Shown here: positions 28,666 through 37,223 of the stretch, in pieces
Numbering within the stretch: position 1 is the stretch's first letter
Layout of the letters: every line of letters starts with the position of its first letter
Source of the DNA: Bacillus sp. Marseille-Q3570
GTDB lineage: Bacteria; Bacillota; Bacilli; Bacillales; Fictibacillaceae
Assembly: GCF_946151055.1 (NCBI RefSeq)
Contig: NZ_CAMGYZ010000014.1
Span: 41,475-105,474, forward strand
Length of the DNA stretch: 64,000 bases
Direction: 5' to 3'
Notes under the pieces: generated by a model
Seen by the model: only the letters and a program-made list of their open reading frames with translations
Told to the model about the DNA's origin: nothing
The model's database searches: none
Made by a program: the position numbers and the translations under genes

Positions 28666-29787
28666 ATGGAAATAAAAAATATAAGCCCTAAGATGAAACC
28701 CGCTTACCCTGTAGTCAAAATGAATGGAAATGTGTATATCGGAGGATTTGGAACTATCACTCAGTATGATGATAGCGAGGGCATGATTAATAAATTGATT
28801 GAGTTGATGGATGGAACAAATACCGTCAAGGACATAACAGAAGTAATGTTAGCTTCCTATCCATCTCTAACTGAAGCAATTGTTGAAGAAGCTATATTAG
28901 ATATAAATAATGATGGTTTTTTAGAGGATACAAATTTTGTTGGATCTGAAGTATTAAGTGAGTATGAACTAAATCGATACCATCGGAATATCAACTTCTT
29001 TTCTACATATTCATCCTTAGGAATGAACAAATATGAGATCCAGGCGAAAATATGTAATGCGAAAGTTTGTCTCATTGGGCTTGGTGGCTTAGGTTCACAC
29101 ATTGCTTATGATTTAGCGGGACTTGGTGTAGGCCAGATAAAAGCGATTGAATTCGACACAGTAGATTTATCAAACTTAAACAGGCAAATCCTATATAATT
29201 ATGAGGATATAGGTAAACAAAAAGCTAAATTGGCAGAGGAAAGGATCAAAGCTTTTAATCCTGAAATTAAGTTTGAAACAGTTGAATTGAAAATAAGTTC
29301 TTCTGAAGATGTTTACAACGAAATCAAAGACTTTGATTATGTGATCCTGGTTGCAGATCGTCCGAAAACGTTATTAGCCAGATGGGTAAATGAAGCGATT
29401 GTAAAAGCCGGGGTCCCACTATTAACTGCAGGATTAGAAGCACAAAGAGCAATGCATTATACAGTTATACCAGGCGTGACCGGCTGTATTGAATGTTGGA
29501 TGAACAGTGTAGAAAATAAAGATCCTGTATCATTTGCAATCTTAGAAGAAAGGCGTAGATTAAATCTTACTGGAGATAATACTGCAATTGTACCGTTGGT
29601 CTCCACAATTACAGGATTTATATGTGCAGAACTCGTAAGATTAATTACGGGGATAAGAAAAAGTACGTCAACTGGTAAATTGATCTCCATTGATTTCGAT
29701 ACAATGACTACAAATATTGCGGAGGAATGGGAAAAGCAGCCTGGTTGTGAAATGTGCTCTAAAATTACTGATGAGATAGGTGTCTAA
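28666..29787 (+). CDS. MccB-like ThiF/E1-family peptide adenylyltransferase
   Basis: 373 residues from ATG 28666, set by AGAGGTGAGG; the frame is open to 28597. Residues 1-105 form an N-terminal peptide-clamp-like region as in MccB, including NRYHRNINFFSTYSS where E. coli MccB has NRYSRNFLHYQSY. The adenylation domain has IGLGGLGSH (about 137), the arginine-finger NLNRQ (about 170), VADRP (about 231) and four zinc cysteines, CIEC (about 273) and CEMC (about 361). MccB adenylates the C terminus of a ribosomal peptide to make a nucleotide-peptide antibiotic. The neighbouring 18-codon gene and exporter support that role here. Confidence 0.88.
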   Translation: MEIKNISPKMKPAYPVVKMNGNVYIGGFGTITQYDDSEGMINKLIELMDGTNTVKDITEVMLASYPSLTEAIVEEAILDINNDGFLEDTNFVGSEVLSEYELNRYHRNINFFSTYSSLGMNKYEIQAKICNAKVCLIGLGGLGSHIAYDLAGLGVGQIKAIEFDTVDLSNLNRQILYNYEDIGKQKAKLAEERIKAFNPEIKFETVELKISSSEDVYNEIKDFDYVILVADRPKTLLARWVNEAIVKAGVPLLTAGLEAQRAMHYTVIPGVTGCIECWMNSVENKDPVSFAILEERRRLNLTGDNTAIVPLVSTITGFICAELVRLITGIRKSTSTGKLISIDFDTMTTNIAEEWEKQPGCEMCSKITDEIGV

Positions 29788-29788
29788 A

Positions 29789-31030
29789 ATGAATTTCTCT
29801 TTCTATACGCTATGGGCCAGTTACTTTATTTCTAAAATAGGTGATTGGTTATTCCTTATTGCTTTACCCTTGATTGTTTACGATTTAACTGGTTCAGCTT
29901 TTTATATGGCAACCTTATATGGAGTTGAATTTTTACCGTGGTTATTATTTTCTTTGTTCGGAGGTATCCTGGCTGATAATCTGAATAAAAAATTCTTGCT
30001 TATAACGGGTAATACTTTATCAGCTGGTTTTGTATTGTTTCTGATATACTTATTAAAAGCACCAGAATTAAACATACCCTTACTATATGTAGCTGTCTTT
30101 TTGCTAGCATCTATCAACCCATTGATACATCCAGCTTTCCAAAGCATTGTACCTCTGGTGGTCAAGAGAGAAAAGATAGTCAATGCTAATTCAGCTTTAC
30201 AATTGGTTGAAAATAGTTTGAATTTAATTGGACCAGTATTAGGGGGAGGGATAGTGGCATTCTTAGGTGGAACAAATGCTTTGCTTATTGATGCTTCCTC
30301 TTTTGCAATTGCCGCATTATTGATGGTGTTTGTGAGATTGCTTGTACCGGATTCCTCTCAAACGAATCAATCAGAAATAGTATGGACGAAACGGATCGGA
30401 AGAGACATTGTTGAAGGCTTTAAGTATACAGGTACCAATAAGGTGATTTTATTCGGAGCTATGTTATTCTTTTTTACGAACTTGGGAATCCATCTATTTC
30501 AAAGTAACTTTATGTTTTATTTAAAGGATACCTTGGAGCTGAGTGCGAATCTAATCGGTATTACAATTGGATTATCGGGAATAGGTCCTATACTTGGAGC
30601 TTTTGCTGCACCGTATATCAATAAAAAAATGAACTCAGGACGTATTATTCTTTGGTGTACAACTCTAGCCGGCGCATCAATGTATTTATTAATAATTTCA
30701 GAGACTTTTTGGCAAGTTGCAGTCTCCCAGTCGCTAATCATGTTCTTTGGAAACATTAATGTTATAACGTATTTCTCATTAAGACAACAAATCGTCCCAT
30801 CCCATATCCTCGGGAGGGTAATCAGTGTGACTCGAATGATTTCATACGCTTCCATACCTTTAGGTGCATTTTTAGGTGGTTATGCTATAAAATTAGGGTT
30901 GTCCATATATCTCATCATTCTAATTGGCGCAACGATACGTATGGGAATAGGATTAATCGGATTTCTTACACCTTTAGGTTCTAAAGATACGATTAATAAT
31001 GCCAAAGAAACCATTGAAGCTATAAACTAA
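29789..31030 (+). CDS. MFS exporter (MccC-like position; MFS_3/EntS-like)
   Basis: 413 residues from ATG 29789, one base after the stop of the adenylyltransferase gene; a GTG at 29780 also opens the frame. Multispanning, with ISKIGDWLFLIALPLIVYDLTGS at the N terminus and FGGILADNLNKK (about 61-72) as the cytoplasmic loop 2-3 motif, typical of macrolide/siderophore exporters. Tight coupling to the MccB-like gene makes it the probable exporter of the modified peptide and perhaps the self-protection determinant, as MccC is in E. coli. No MccE or MccF homologue is in the window. Confidence 0.88.
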   Translation: MNFSFYTLWASYFISKIGDWLFLIALPLIVYDLTGSAFYMATLYGVEFLPWLLFSLFGGILADNLNKKFLLITGNTLSAGFVLFLIYLLKAPELNIPLLYVAVFLLASINPLIHPAFQSIVPLVVKREKIVNANSALQLVENSLNLIGPVLGGGIVAFLGGTNALLIDASSFAIAALLMVFVRLLVPDSSQTNQSEIVWTKRIGRDIVEGFKYTGTNKVILFGAMLFFFTNLGIHLFQSNFMFYLKDTLELSANLIGITIGLSGIGPILGAFAAPYINKKMNSGRIILWCTTLAGASMYLLIISETFWQVAVSQSLIMFFGNINVITYFSLRQQIVPSHILGRVISVTRMISYASIPLGAFLGGYAIKLGLSIYLIILIGATIRMGIGLIGFLTPLGSKDTINNAKETIEAIN

Positions 31031-31060
31031 AAAATAGCTGCTTGTAAGCAGCTATTTTTT
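31029..31060. terminator. Strong bidirectional terminator
   Basis: A near-perfect palindrome, AAAAAATAGCTGCTT against AAGCAGCTATTTTTT, with T-runs on both strands. It ends the exporter gene and the convergent secreted-peptide gene. Confidence 0.9.
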
Positions 31061-31070
31061 AGTTATGTAC

Positions 31071-31190
31071 TTATCTTTCTTCGACGGTCTCATTTCCACT
31101 TATTGGCCATATTTCATCGCCCGATGTTATAGTTATTGTGTGAAAAGCAAATAAGCAGAAGGCTAAAATTAAAATTACTTTTTTGAACAT
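31071..31190 (-). CDS. Short secreted peptide precursor (39 aa), candidate signalling peptide
   Basis: Minus-strand frame from ATG at 31190 with AGGAGTG 6-7 bases upstream. The product begins MFKKVILILAFCLFAFH, a compact signal sequence, followed by about 20 polar residues (TSGDEIWPISGNETVEER). Size, layout and its position head-to-head with an HTH-TPR regulator resemble Phr, PapR and NprX pro-peptides, which are exported, processed and re-imported to bind a TPR receptor. It was overlooked by a length-filtered search. Function is inference; classical examples are usually encoded downstream of and in line with the receptor gene. Confidence 0.65.
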   Translation of the reverse strand: MFKKVILILAFCLFAFHTITITSGDEIWPISGNETVEER

Positions 31191-31297
31191 ATTTAACACT
31201 CCTATACTTTTTTAAATTATGTTATAATGTTAATACATACCAAAATAATATTCAACAAAAAACTGGTGGATATTAGAAAATTTTCGGGGGTTTGATC

Positions 31298-32539
31298 ATG
31301 CAGGTAGGATTGAGAATAAAAGAATTACGAACTAAAAATAAACTAACCCAAGGTGACCTGGCCGAAGGGGTAAGTACTCGTAGTTACATTAGTCTTATTG
31401 AAAAGGGGAAAGTAAAGCCTTCGATGAAAATTCTTGAAAAAATAACTGAGAAACTCGGTTGTACATTAGATGATATTTTGAATGCCCCATATAATTCGAA
31501 TATTGTGAAAAACGAACTTGAAGCAGAACTATTTAAAACTGAATCGAAAATTTTGGAAAATAAAACCGTAAATCTCAGTAACATCAAAAAAGTCATTGAA
31601 CCTCAAAAATCTATATTAGATGCCCAGTCCATTGGTATTTATAACTGGATATTGGCTGAAATAGAAACAGATAACAAAGAAAATCATTACCAAAATAGTT
31701 TGGAGTCTTTTGAATCAGCTAGGGACTATGATAGATTGGTACGAACATTAGACAAATTTGCAGATTTTCAAAATCACAAAGGAAATTATAAAAAAGCATT
31801 AAAGATATTAAATAAAGCTTATGACTATATAAATTTGTATAGCATTAATGGAATCAATAAGATATCAATTCTTTCAAGCCTTGGAATTACTCATGGGAAA
31901 CTTAAAGAATACAATTCAGCCATTCATTTTCTAACTAATGCACTTGAATTGAATCGATCCAGCAACCTTTTATATAAACATGGTCATATTCTAATGTCAT
32001 TAGGGATTTGTTATCGAAGATTAAAAGAGTTTGACAAAGCGATTATTTCCTACATGGATGCTTTAGAGTACTTTATCTTCACTAAAGATTCTTCTAGGCA
32101 AGCTGCGACCATATATAATATAGGTTTGCTACATTTTTACACTGGCAATTATAAAGTATCGAAACAACGCTTGTTGGAAGCCCTAGGGTTATATAGCCAA
32201 TTAAGTGAAAGTACTAAAATGGTCATTGTGAAATTGTCATTAGCTGATACGTTGATAAAACTTGAAGAGTATGAGTTGGCTTTGAATCATTGTGAAAATT
32301 GTTTGAAGATTGCAAGTGATAAAAACGAAGTAGGAGAAGCTTATCAGAAAATAGGAGAAATTTATTCATCAAAAGGTGATTCGGATAAAGCAATTACAAA
32401 TTTCAAATTAGCTATTACTAAATTTGAAGAGATAGACCCTTTATATAAAAATACACTTCTACTATTAGGAAAAGAATTTTATAATATAAAAAACAACGAA
32501 GAAGCAGCTAAATATTTTCATATGGGATATGAAACCTAA
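31298..32539 (+). CDS. HTH-TPR transcriptional regulator (RRNPP-like)
   Basis: 413 residues from ATG 31298 (GGGGG 7 bases upstream; a TTG at 31292 also opens the frame). An XRE helix-turn-helix at about 5-60 (KLTQGDLAEGVSTRSYISLIE with PSMKILEKI) is followed by repeated TPR-type helices: NYKKALKILNKAYDY, EYNSAIHFLTNALEL, EFDKAIISYMDALEY, NYKVSKQRLLEALGL, EYELALNHCENCLKI and DSDKAITNFKLAITK. Length and organisation fit NprR-like peptide-binding regulators. It faces the secreted-peptide gene and lies just after the MccB-like cluster, so it may sense that peptide and control the cluster. Confidence 0.88.
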   Translation: MQVGLRIKELRTKNKLTQGDLAEGVSTRSYISLIEKGKVKPSMKILEKITEKLGCTLDDILNAPYNSNIVKNELEAELFKTESKILENKTVNLSNIKKVIEPQKSILDAQSIGIYNWILAEIETDNKENHYQNSLESFESARDYDRLVRTLDKFADFQNHKGNYKKALKILNKAYDYINLYSINGINKISILSSLGITHGKLKEYNSAIHFLTNALELNRSSNLLYKHGHILMSLGICYRRLKEFDKAIISYMDALEYFIFTKDSSRQAATIYNIGLLHFYTGNYKVSKQRLLEALGLYSQLSESTKMVIVKLSLADTLIKLEEYELALNHCENCLKIASDKNEVGEAYQKIGEIYSSKGDSDKAITNFKLAITKFEEIDPLYKNTLLLLGKEFYNIKNNEEAAKYFHMGYET

Positions 32540-32541
32540 AG

Positions 32542-32575
32542 AAAAGACGAACCTCATAGGGCTCGTCTTTTTTAT
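32542..32575 (+). terminator. Terminator after the HTH-TPR gene
   Basis: AAAAGACGA (32542-32550) pairs with TCGTCTTTT (32563-32571), extended by CC/GG with one mismatch, then T-run. Confidence 0.85.
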
Positions 32576-32714
32576 TTAACACCTAAAAAATAGACCGGAT
32601 CGACATATAACAACGTGGATATTTTCTACCATAACTTCAGGTGTAACGATTTCACCCCCTGAAAGCCCCCTATGGGCCATCCTCTTTTTATCTCTGTTTG
32701 CTTGTGGTTTTCCC

Positions 32715-33833
32715 TCAACTTGATAGTCCCACCTTTTTCTTTTCATAGTGTTCGATCAGTTTGAAACAAGGTGGTAAAAAGAGGAGGACGACGAAAATCC
32801 GGAGGACCTGGACGGCAACGACGAAGGTGGAATCCCCATTCAACAGGACGGATGTGGTTGCCATTTCCGCAATTCCGCCAGGTGCAAAAGCTAAAGTTGC
32901 TGTAACGAACGTAATCTCTGTCAGCTCGGATACGATGAATGAACAGCCGAACATCGCCAGGATGAATCCTACTGTACAGATCAAGGCAAGGTTGACGATT
33001 TTCCCCAGCCCGATCAACATCTCCTTGTGGAACATGGCACCGATGCTTGCTGCGATCAAGATTTGCGCGAGTACCATGAATGTATGTGGCCACCAGGCTA
33101 CCATATCATGACCGGCAATTGATGAACCAGCTGTCTGAAAAAGCGCTACACCCAGCATGCTGCCGATTGTCCAGGGTGCTGGTAACTTCAGCTTTTCCCC
33201 TAAAATCGCCCCTCCACATGCTGCGAAAACAAGAGCGAACGTCCAAAGCAGCTGTGTGAACTGGAATTCTGGGCCAGCCATCATAGAACCGTTTCCTGCA
33301 GCGGCGTGATGAGGCGTCACTAGTAAGTATGAAACAATCATCGGAATCATCAAAATGACGAGGAAAACCCGGATCGTCTGAATGATGCTTACGATTGCCG
33401 TATTTGCCCCGACTTCTTCTGCGATACTGGGCATTGCCGTCAATCCTCCAGGGGCAGTGCCGTAAAAGCTTGTCAGCATATCTGTTTTACTGAATTTCCA
33501 TAGGACATACCCTGAAAGGATGGAGAAAACGATGGACATGATCAGCATGAAAATGATGGCGAGTGAATTTTCCATGAAGACATTCATGACGGACAAATTG
33601 ATTTTTTGCCCCAATTCGATTCCTAACAGGCATTGCCCGATACAGATCCAGAATTTCGAGATCCCTTGTTTCGTTTGTAGAAAGTTCGGTTTTCGATAAG
33701 AAAGCAAGGTCGCAACAATCAGTGATCCGATCATCCAGCCGATCGACAGACCTGTCAAAGAGAGGAGGTAACCACCGATGCTGCTTATAAGGATGAACAT
33801 CATGTTGCGTAAAAATATGTTGTTTTTGTTCAT
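32715..33833 (-). CDS. AbrB-family (PF05145-type) integral membrane protein
   Basis: 372 residues made of two similar halves of hydrophobic segments: LSIGWMIGSLIVATLLSYR in the first and LPAPWTIGSMLGVALFQ in the second, the duplicated element of this family. Also visible is FYGTAPGGLTAMPSIAEEVGAN and, in the second half, TLAFAPGGIAEMATTSVLL. Often labelled putative ammonia monooxygenase; it is unrelated to the AbrB DNA-binding protein, and its transported substrate is unknown. It is divergent from a LysR regulator, 103-109 bases apart. Confidence 0.87.
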   Translation of the reverse strand: MNKNNIFLRNMMFILISSIGGYLLSLTGLSIGWMIGSLIVATLLSYRKPNFLQTKQGISKFWICIGQCLLGIELGQKINLSVMNVFMENSLAIIFMLIMSIVFSILSGYVLWKFSKTDMLTSFYGTAPGGLTAMPSIAEEVGANTAIVSIIQTIRVFLVILMIPMIVSYLLVTPHHAAAGNGSMMAGPEFQFTQLLWTFALVFAACGGAILGEKLKLPAPWTIGSMLGVALFQTAGSSIAGHDMVAWWPHTFMVLAQILIAASIGAMFHKEMLIGLGKIVNLALICTVGFILAMFGCSFIVSELTEITFVTATLAFAPGGIAEMATTSVLLNGDSTFVVAVQVLRIFVVLLFLPPCFKLIEHYEKKKVGLSS

Positions 33834-33942
33834 AACTCAACTCTCTCCCTTATATAAAAATATAGTATACTTCTTGATATAAATAAAATATTGGAATTGT
33901 ATAGATATCGATAATATTTTATTATATCTGGGAGGGATGTTG

Positions 33943-34815
33943 ATGGAAACTCGTGATTGGTCGATCCTGCAGATTTTATACCGGGAGAAAAACATTACAA
34001 AAGCAGCGAAACAGCTTTATATATCGCAACCAGCTCTGACGAACCGGCTGAAACAGATCGAAAGGGAATTCGGTGTGAAAATCGTCAACAGAGGGAGGCG
34101 GGGTATCCAGTTTACATCCCAGGGGGAGTACCTGGCGAAATGCGCAGATGAAATGCTGTTGCGGATACGGAGCATCAAGGAGAATGTCCATGACATGAGG
34201 GACATTGTGTCAGGGACATTAAGACTCGGGGTCTCGAATTATTTTGCTCATTATCAATTGCCCGGGGTCCTGAAGCTTTTCAAGCACAGGTTCCCGAATA
34301 TCGAGTATAAGGTCACGTCTGGTTGGAGTAGTGAAATCGCCCCTTTATTACCGAAGAAGGATATCCACATTGCCTTCGTGAAGGGGGATTTCAACTGGGT
34401 GGATGAGAAACATTTGTTATTTGATGAAACGATATGCGTCGTCTCTAAAGATCCAATTCAATTGGAGGAACTGCCAGAATTGCCGAGAATCGATTATCGG
34501 TCTGAGTATTCCTTAAAGAGTGTAATCGATAACTGGTGGGCTGAACAATATACACATCCTCCATTGATCAATATCGAAGTGGATAAAGTCGATACATGTA
34601 AAGAGATGGTGCTTAACGGTTTGGGATATGCCATCATGCCGAGCATGATCCTGAGGGATACGGAAGGGTTGCATACCATCGATCTGAACACAAAAGCGGG
34701 AGATCCGTTATTGAGGCGTACGTGGATGCTGTACCACAAGGAATCCCTGAACCTGAACATGGTCAGGGAGTTTGTCAGCTTCATCAAAAGCATTGATATG
34801 AACACCAGCTTTTAA
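33943..34815 (+). CDS. LysR-family transcriptional regulator
   Basis: 290 residues. N-terminal winged HTH at 1-60 (NITKAAKQLYISQPALTNRLKQIE in its usual place) and a periplasmic-binding-like effector domain with TLRLGVSNYFAHYQLPGVL at about 88. GGAGGG at 33931-33936 abuts the ATG at 33937, so the ATG at 33943 is preferred. Divergent from the AbrB-family membrane gene and probably its activator. The last third is duplicated as a relic at 39.2-39.6 kb. Confidence 0.92.
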   Translation: METRDWSILQILYREKNITKAAKQLYISQPALTNRLKQIEREFGVKIVNRGRRGIQFTSQGEYLAKCADEMLLRIRSIKENVHDMRDIVSGTLRLGVSNYFAHYQLPGVLKLFKHRFPNIEYKVTSGWSSEIAPLLPKKDIHIAFVKGDFNWVDEKHLLFDETICVVSKDPIQLEELPELPRIDYRSEYSLKSVIDNWWAEQYTHPPLINIEVDKVDTCKEMVLNGLGYAIMPSMILRDTEGLHTIDLNTKAGDPLLRRTWMLYHKESLNLNMVREFVSFIKSIDMNTSF

Positions 34816-34868
34816 TTTTTTGTTATATAGATGTACTTAAGATTTCTTTGGATAGAATTGCTCCAAAA

Positions 34869-34901
34869 TCAAAAAAATACCTCCCGACTTCAACGGGAGG
34901 T
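34869..34901 (-). terminator. Terminator of the Nramp-like gene (minus strand)
   Basis: ACCTCCCG (34879-34886) pairs with CGGGAGGT (34894-34901); on the minus strand the hairpin is followed by a T-run (A-run at 34871-34877). Confidence 0.8.
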
Positions 34902-35071
34902 GCCCACAAGGAAAATGTATACGATACACTATTATTGGTTTTTGCTTAGAAAAGACGACCTGGTTGCCTCTCGCTAAATACAAATGCGTGAATAAAATTA
35001 TAAATGTAAGCGGATTCAAAAATTTGCATAATCTCAAATAGATGACTAAATAGTAAAGCAATTTATATTGG

Positions 35072-36370
35072 TTAGAATAAACTACTAAGCAAGGTCCATG
35101 TTGACCAAAGGGTAAGTCCAATCAAAATTAGTAATAGGACATTTTCCCACCATTTATTGGCATATTTACCGAGAAGATCTTTACGGTTTGTTAAGATGAG
35201 AAGGCCAATGGCTACAGCCGGCAATAATAAGACCTGCCATGCATTTACGATTATTGTTAAATAAACAAATCCTGGCATTGACGGAAGAGCCCAAATTACA
35301 GGCAATACTACTGTAATTAAAAGGGTGAATTTATACAAGGGATCTTTATTGAATTCATTGTTGTATTTTTTTGCTCTTTCAGGGAAAGTAGTATAGATGG
35401 AGTCGACAAAAAGGTTTCCAAATCCAAGTGCATACCCAATGACGGTACTGAAGCATGCACCGAAAACCCCGACATAGAAAAGAATGCCGCCAAATATTCC
35501 GAGTGTTGTGGTGAGTACTTGTGCCATATCCGAGACACTTTCTATAGTTTTGCCTTGAGGGTGTAGAACTTCTGCACCGAGTACCCATACAGCGATATCG
35601 ATGATGATGATCATTAGTATTCCAAATAAGAGGTCATATCTTTGAAGTTTTAAATATTTCGGTCCATTCCATCCTTTTTGTTTAAACAAATAGGGATAAA
35701 CCAAGTTGGACATCGATCCAGCAACAGCACCTATTAGCGAGACCACGAAAACCAGCGTGCTAATTCCACCTACATTATCGGGGATATCAAATGCTATCGT
35801 CCCCTTAACTAAAGCAGGAACATCGGGTCCTACCCAAAGTGCACTACCTACCAAACTAACAACCATTAATATCAGTATGCCTTTAATGGTTATTTCGATA
35901 TAGTTATAGACTCCTCTTCCAAGTAAAGCCAAGGCCACAATGACTACAGCAATGGACCAACCAAATGTAGTTCCGGCATTACTTAGGTGAAAGAGAGCTT
36001 CTCCAGCTCCTTTTACAAGATATGCAGCATAAAAATGTGCCAGAAAAAGGCTAGCAATTCCAAATATGAACGGCAGGTACCTGTATAGTCGTTTATAACC
36101 CTGGAAAATGGTTTCCTGATGGACATTACAAAGGGCGTACTTAGAAATGATATTGACTAAGATAAATCGCAATAGTAAAGCAATGACCAACCCCCACATA
36201 AGGGCATAACCATAGTGAGCACCAGAAACCGACATATCAACCAAGTCACCCGCACCCAACCAACTTAATACCATGATTATCCCTGGTCCAAAAGAAAGTA
36301 TATATTGCCAAAAACTTATTGGCTTACGTGGCATTTCCTGTTGTGGTTTTTTTTCAACTGGAATTGACAC
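35072..36370 (-). CDS. Nramp-related transporter with altered metal-binding motif
   Basis: 432 residues, multispanning, GTG start at 36370 with GGGAGG 7 bases upstream. The N-terminal GPGIIMVLSW and AHYGYALMWG match the first Nramp helix, but the canonical DPGN metal site reads GAGD and the helix-6 MPHN-type element reads SMSN. Classical Nramps move Mn2+ or Fe2+ by these residues, so this protein probably transports something else or binds metal differently. It is the last gene of a minus-strand unit with an FAD oxidoreductase and a GntR regulator, suggesting import of an organic substrate or of a differently coordinated metal. Confidence 0.85.
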   Translation of the reverse strand: MSIPVEKKPQQEMPRKPISFWQYILSFGPGIIMVLSWLGAGDLVDMSVSGAHYGYALMWGLVIALLLRFILVNIISKYALCNVHQETIFQGYKRLYRYLPFIFGIASLFLAHFYAAYLVKGAGEALFHLSNAGTTFGWSIAVVIVALALLGRGVYNYIEITIKGILILMVVSLVGSALWVGPDVPALVKGTIAFDIPDNVGGISTLVFVVSLIGAVAGSMSNLVYPYLFKQKGWNGPKYLKLQRYDLLFGILMIIIIDIAVWVLGAEVLHPQGKTIESVSDMAQVLTTTLGIFGGILFYVGVFGACFSTVIGYALGFGNLFVDSIYTTFPERAKKYNNEFNKDPLYKFTLLITVVLPVIWALPSMPGFVYLTIIVNAWQVLLLPAVAIGLLILTNRKDLLGKYANKWWENVLLLILIGLTLWSTWTLLSSLF

Positions 36371-36481
36371 TTTATTTCCTCCCTTGATATTTTAATTTCA
36401 AAATAAAAGTTTTTGTTTCACTATGAATAATTTAGTAAAGTGAGTGGGGGTACGATCACCTCCTGTCATGATTCCCCTTTA

Positions 36482-37189
36482 TCATTTGAAATTTTCTGAA
36501 ATAAATAAGACTAATACTTTTTGAGCGGTTAAAAGATGCTTTCGTAATACCTTGATTGCTTCCTCGGTTTGATTGTTTTTTAAATATTTAATGATTTCCC
36601 AGTGTTCATTCTCTGAATCTTTCGCCCATTGGTCATTTTTTAAAGAATAGTAGCGAAAACGATTTATTGTATATTGTAGCGAATCAAGGAACTGTTCTAA
36701 TCTGCTGTTGTCCAAGGATGAAGTTAGTATTGAGTGAAAGTTTGAATTTGCTTTGCCCAAATGTATCGGGTCATTTAATTGTGTTTCAGCGGTTTTTAAA
36801 CACGTTTCCAACTGTTGGATTATCGTATCGTTAGAGTGTGATATTAAACGTAAAGCTTCTGTTTCGATTATCAGACGGATTTGATAGATTTCTTCGATTT
36901 CTCTTACTGTAGGTATGGAGACGATTACTCTCCGGCCAGGTAATACTGAAACCAAGTTTTCTTTTTCTAGAAACCTCAAAGCTTCTCGTATAGGAGTACG
37001 GCTTACCGATAACTTAGATGATATCTTGTTTTCGCTTAACAATTGTCCTGGCTTTAAGGAGCCATCAAGTATTGCCTTTCTCAAGGTTTGTAAAACAGCT
37101 TCTCCTAAAGGGACATAGGATGGAAATTCTTCTAAGCTCTCTATATCAAGTTCACCGTCGATAATTAGTTCTTCTTTGACATTTTTCAT
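36482..37189 (-). CDS. GntR-family regulator, FCD (FadR) subgroup
   Basis: 235 residues: winged HTH at about 25-95 (LRKAILDGSLKPGQLLSE, then SRTPIREALRFLEKENLV) and an FCD effector domain with YQIRLIIETEALRL at about 117 and metal-type histidines such as HSNDTI and NSNFHSIL. AAAAGGAG precedes the ATG. It lies between the FAD oxidoreductase and the Nramp-like gene, all on the minus strand, and probably represses the unit through the palindrome at 38631-38648. Confidence 0.9.
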   Translation of the reverse strand: MKNVKEELIIDGELDIESLEEFPSYVPLGEAVLQTLRKAILDGSLKPGQLLSENKISSKLSVSRTPIREALRFLEKENLVSVLPGRRVIVSIPTVREIEEIYQIRLIIETEALRLISHSNDTIIQQLETCLKTAETQLNDPIHLGKANSNFHSILTSSLDNSRLEQFLDSLQYTINRFRYYSLKNDQWAKDSENEHWEIIKYLKNNQTEEAIKVLRKHLLTAQKVLVLFISENFK

Positions 37190-37223
37190 GAATAACTCCT
37201 TTTAAACTGTAGAAATAGGTGTA

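Noticed and set aside
36411..36465. Short minus-strand frame of about 23 codons between the GntR and Nramp-like genes
   Set aside because: Low complexity and no family resemblance; probably chance.
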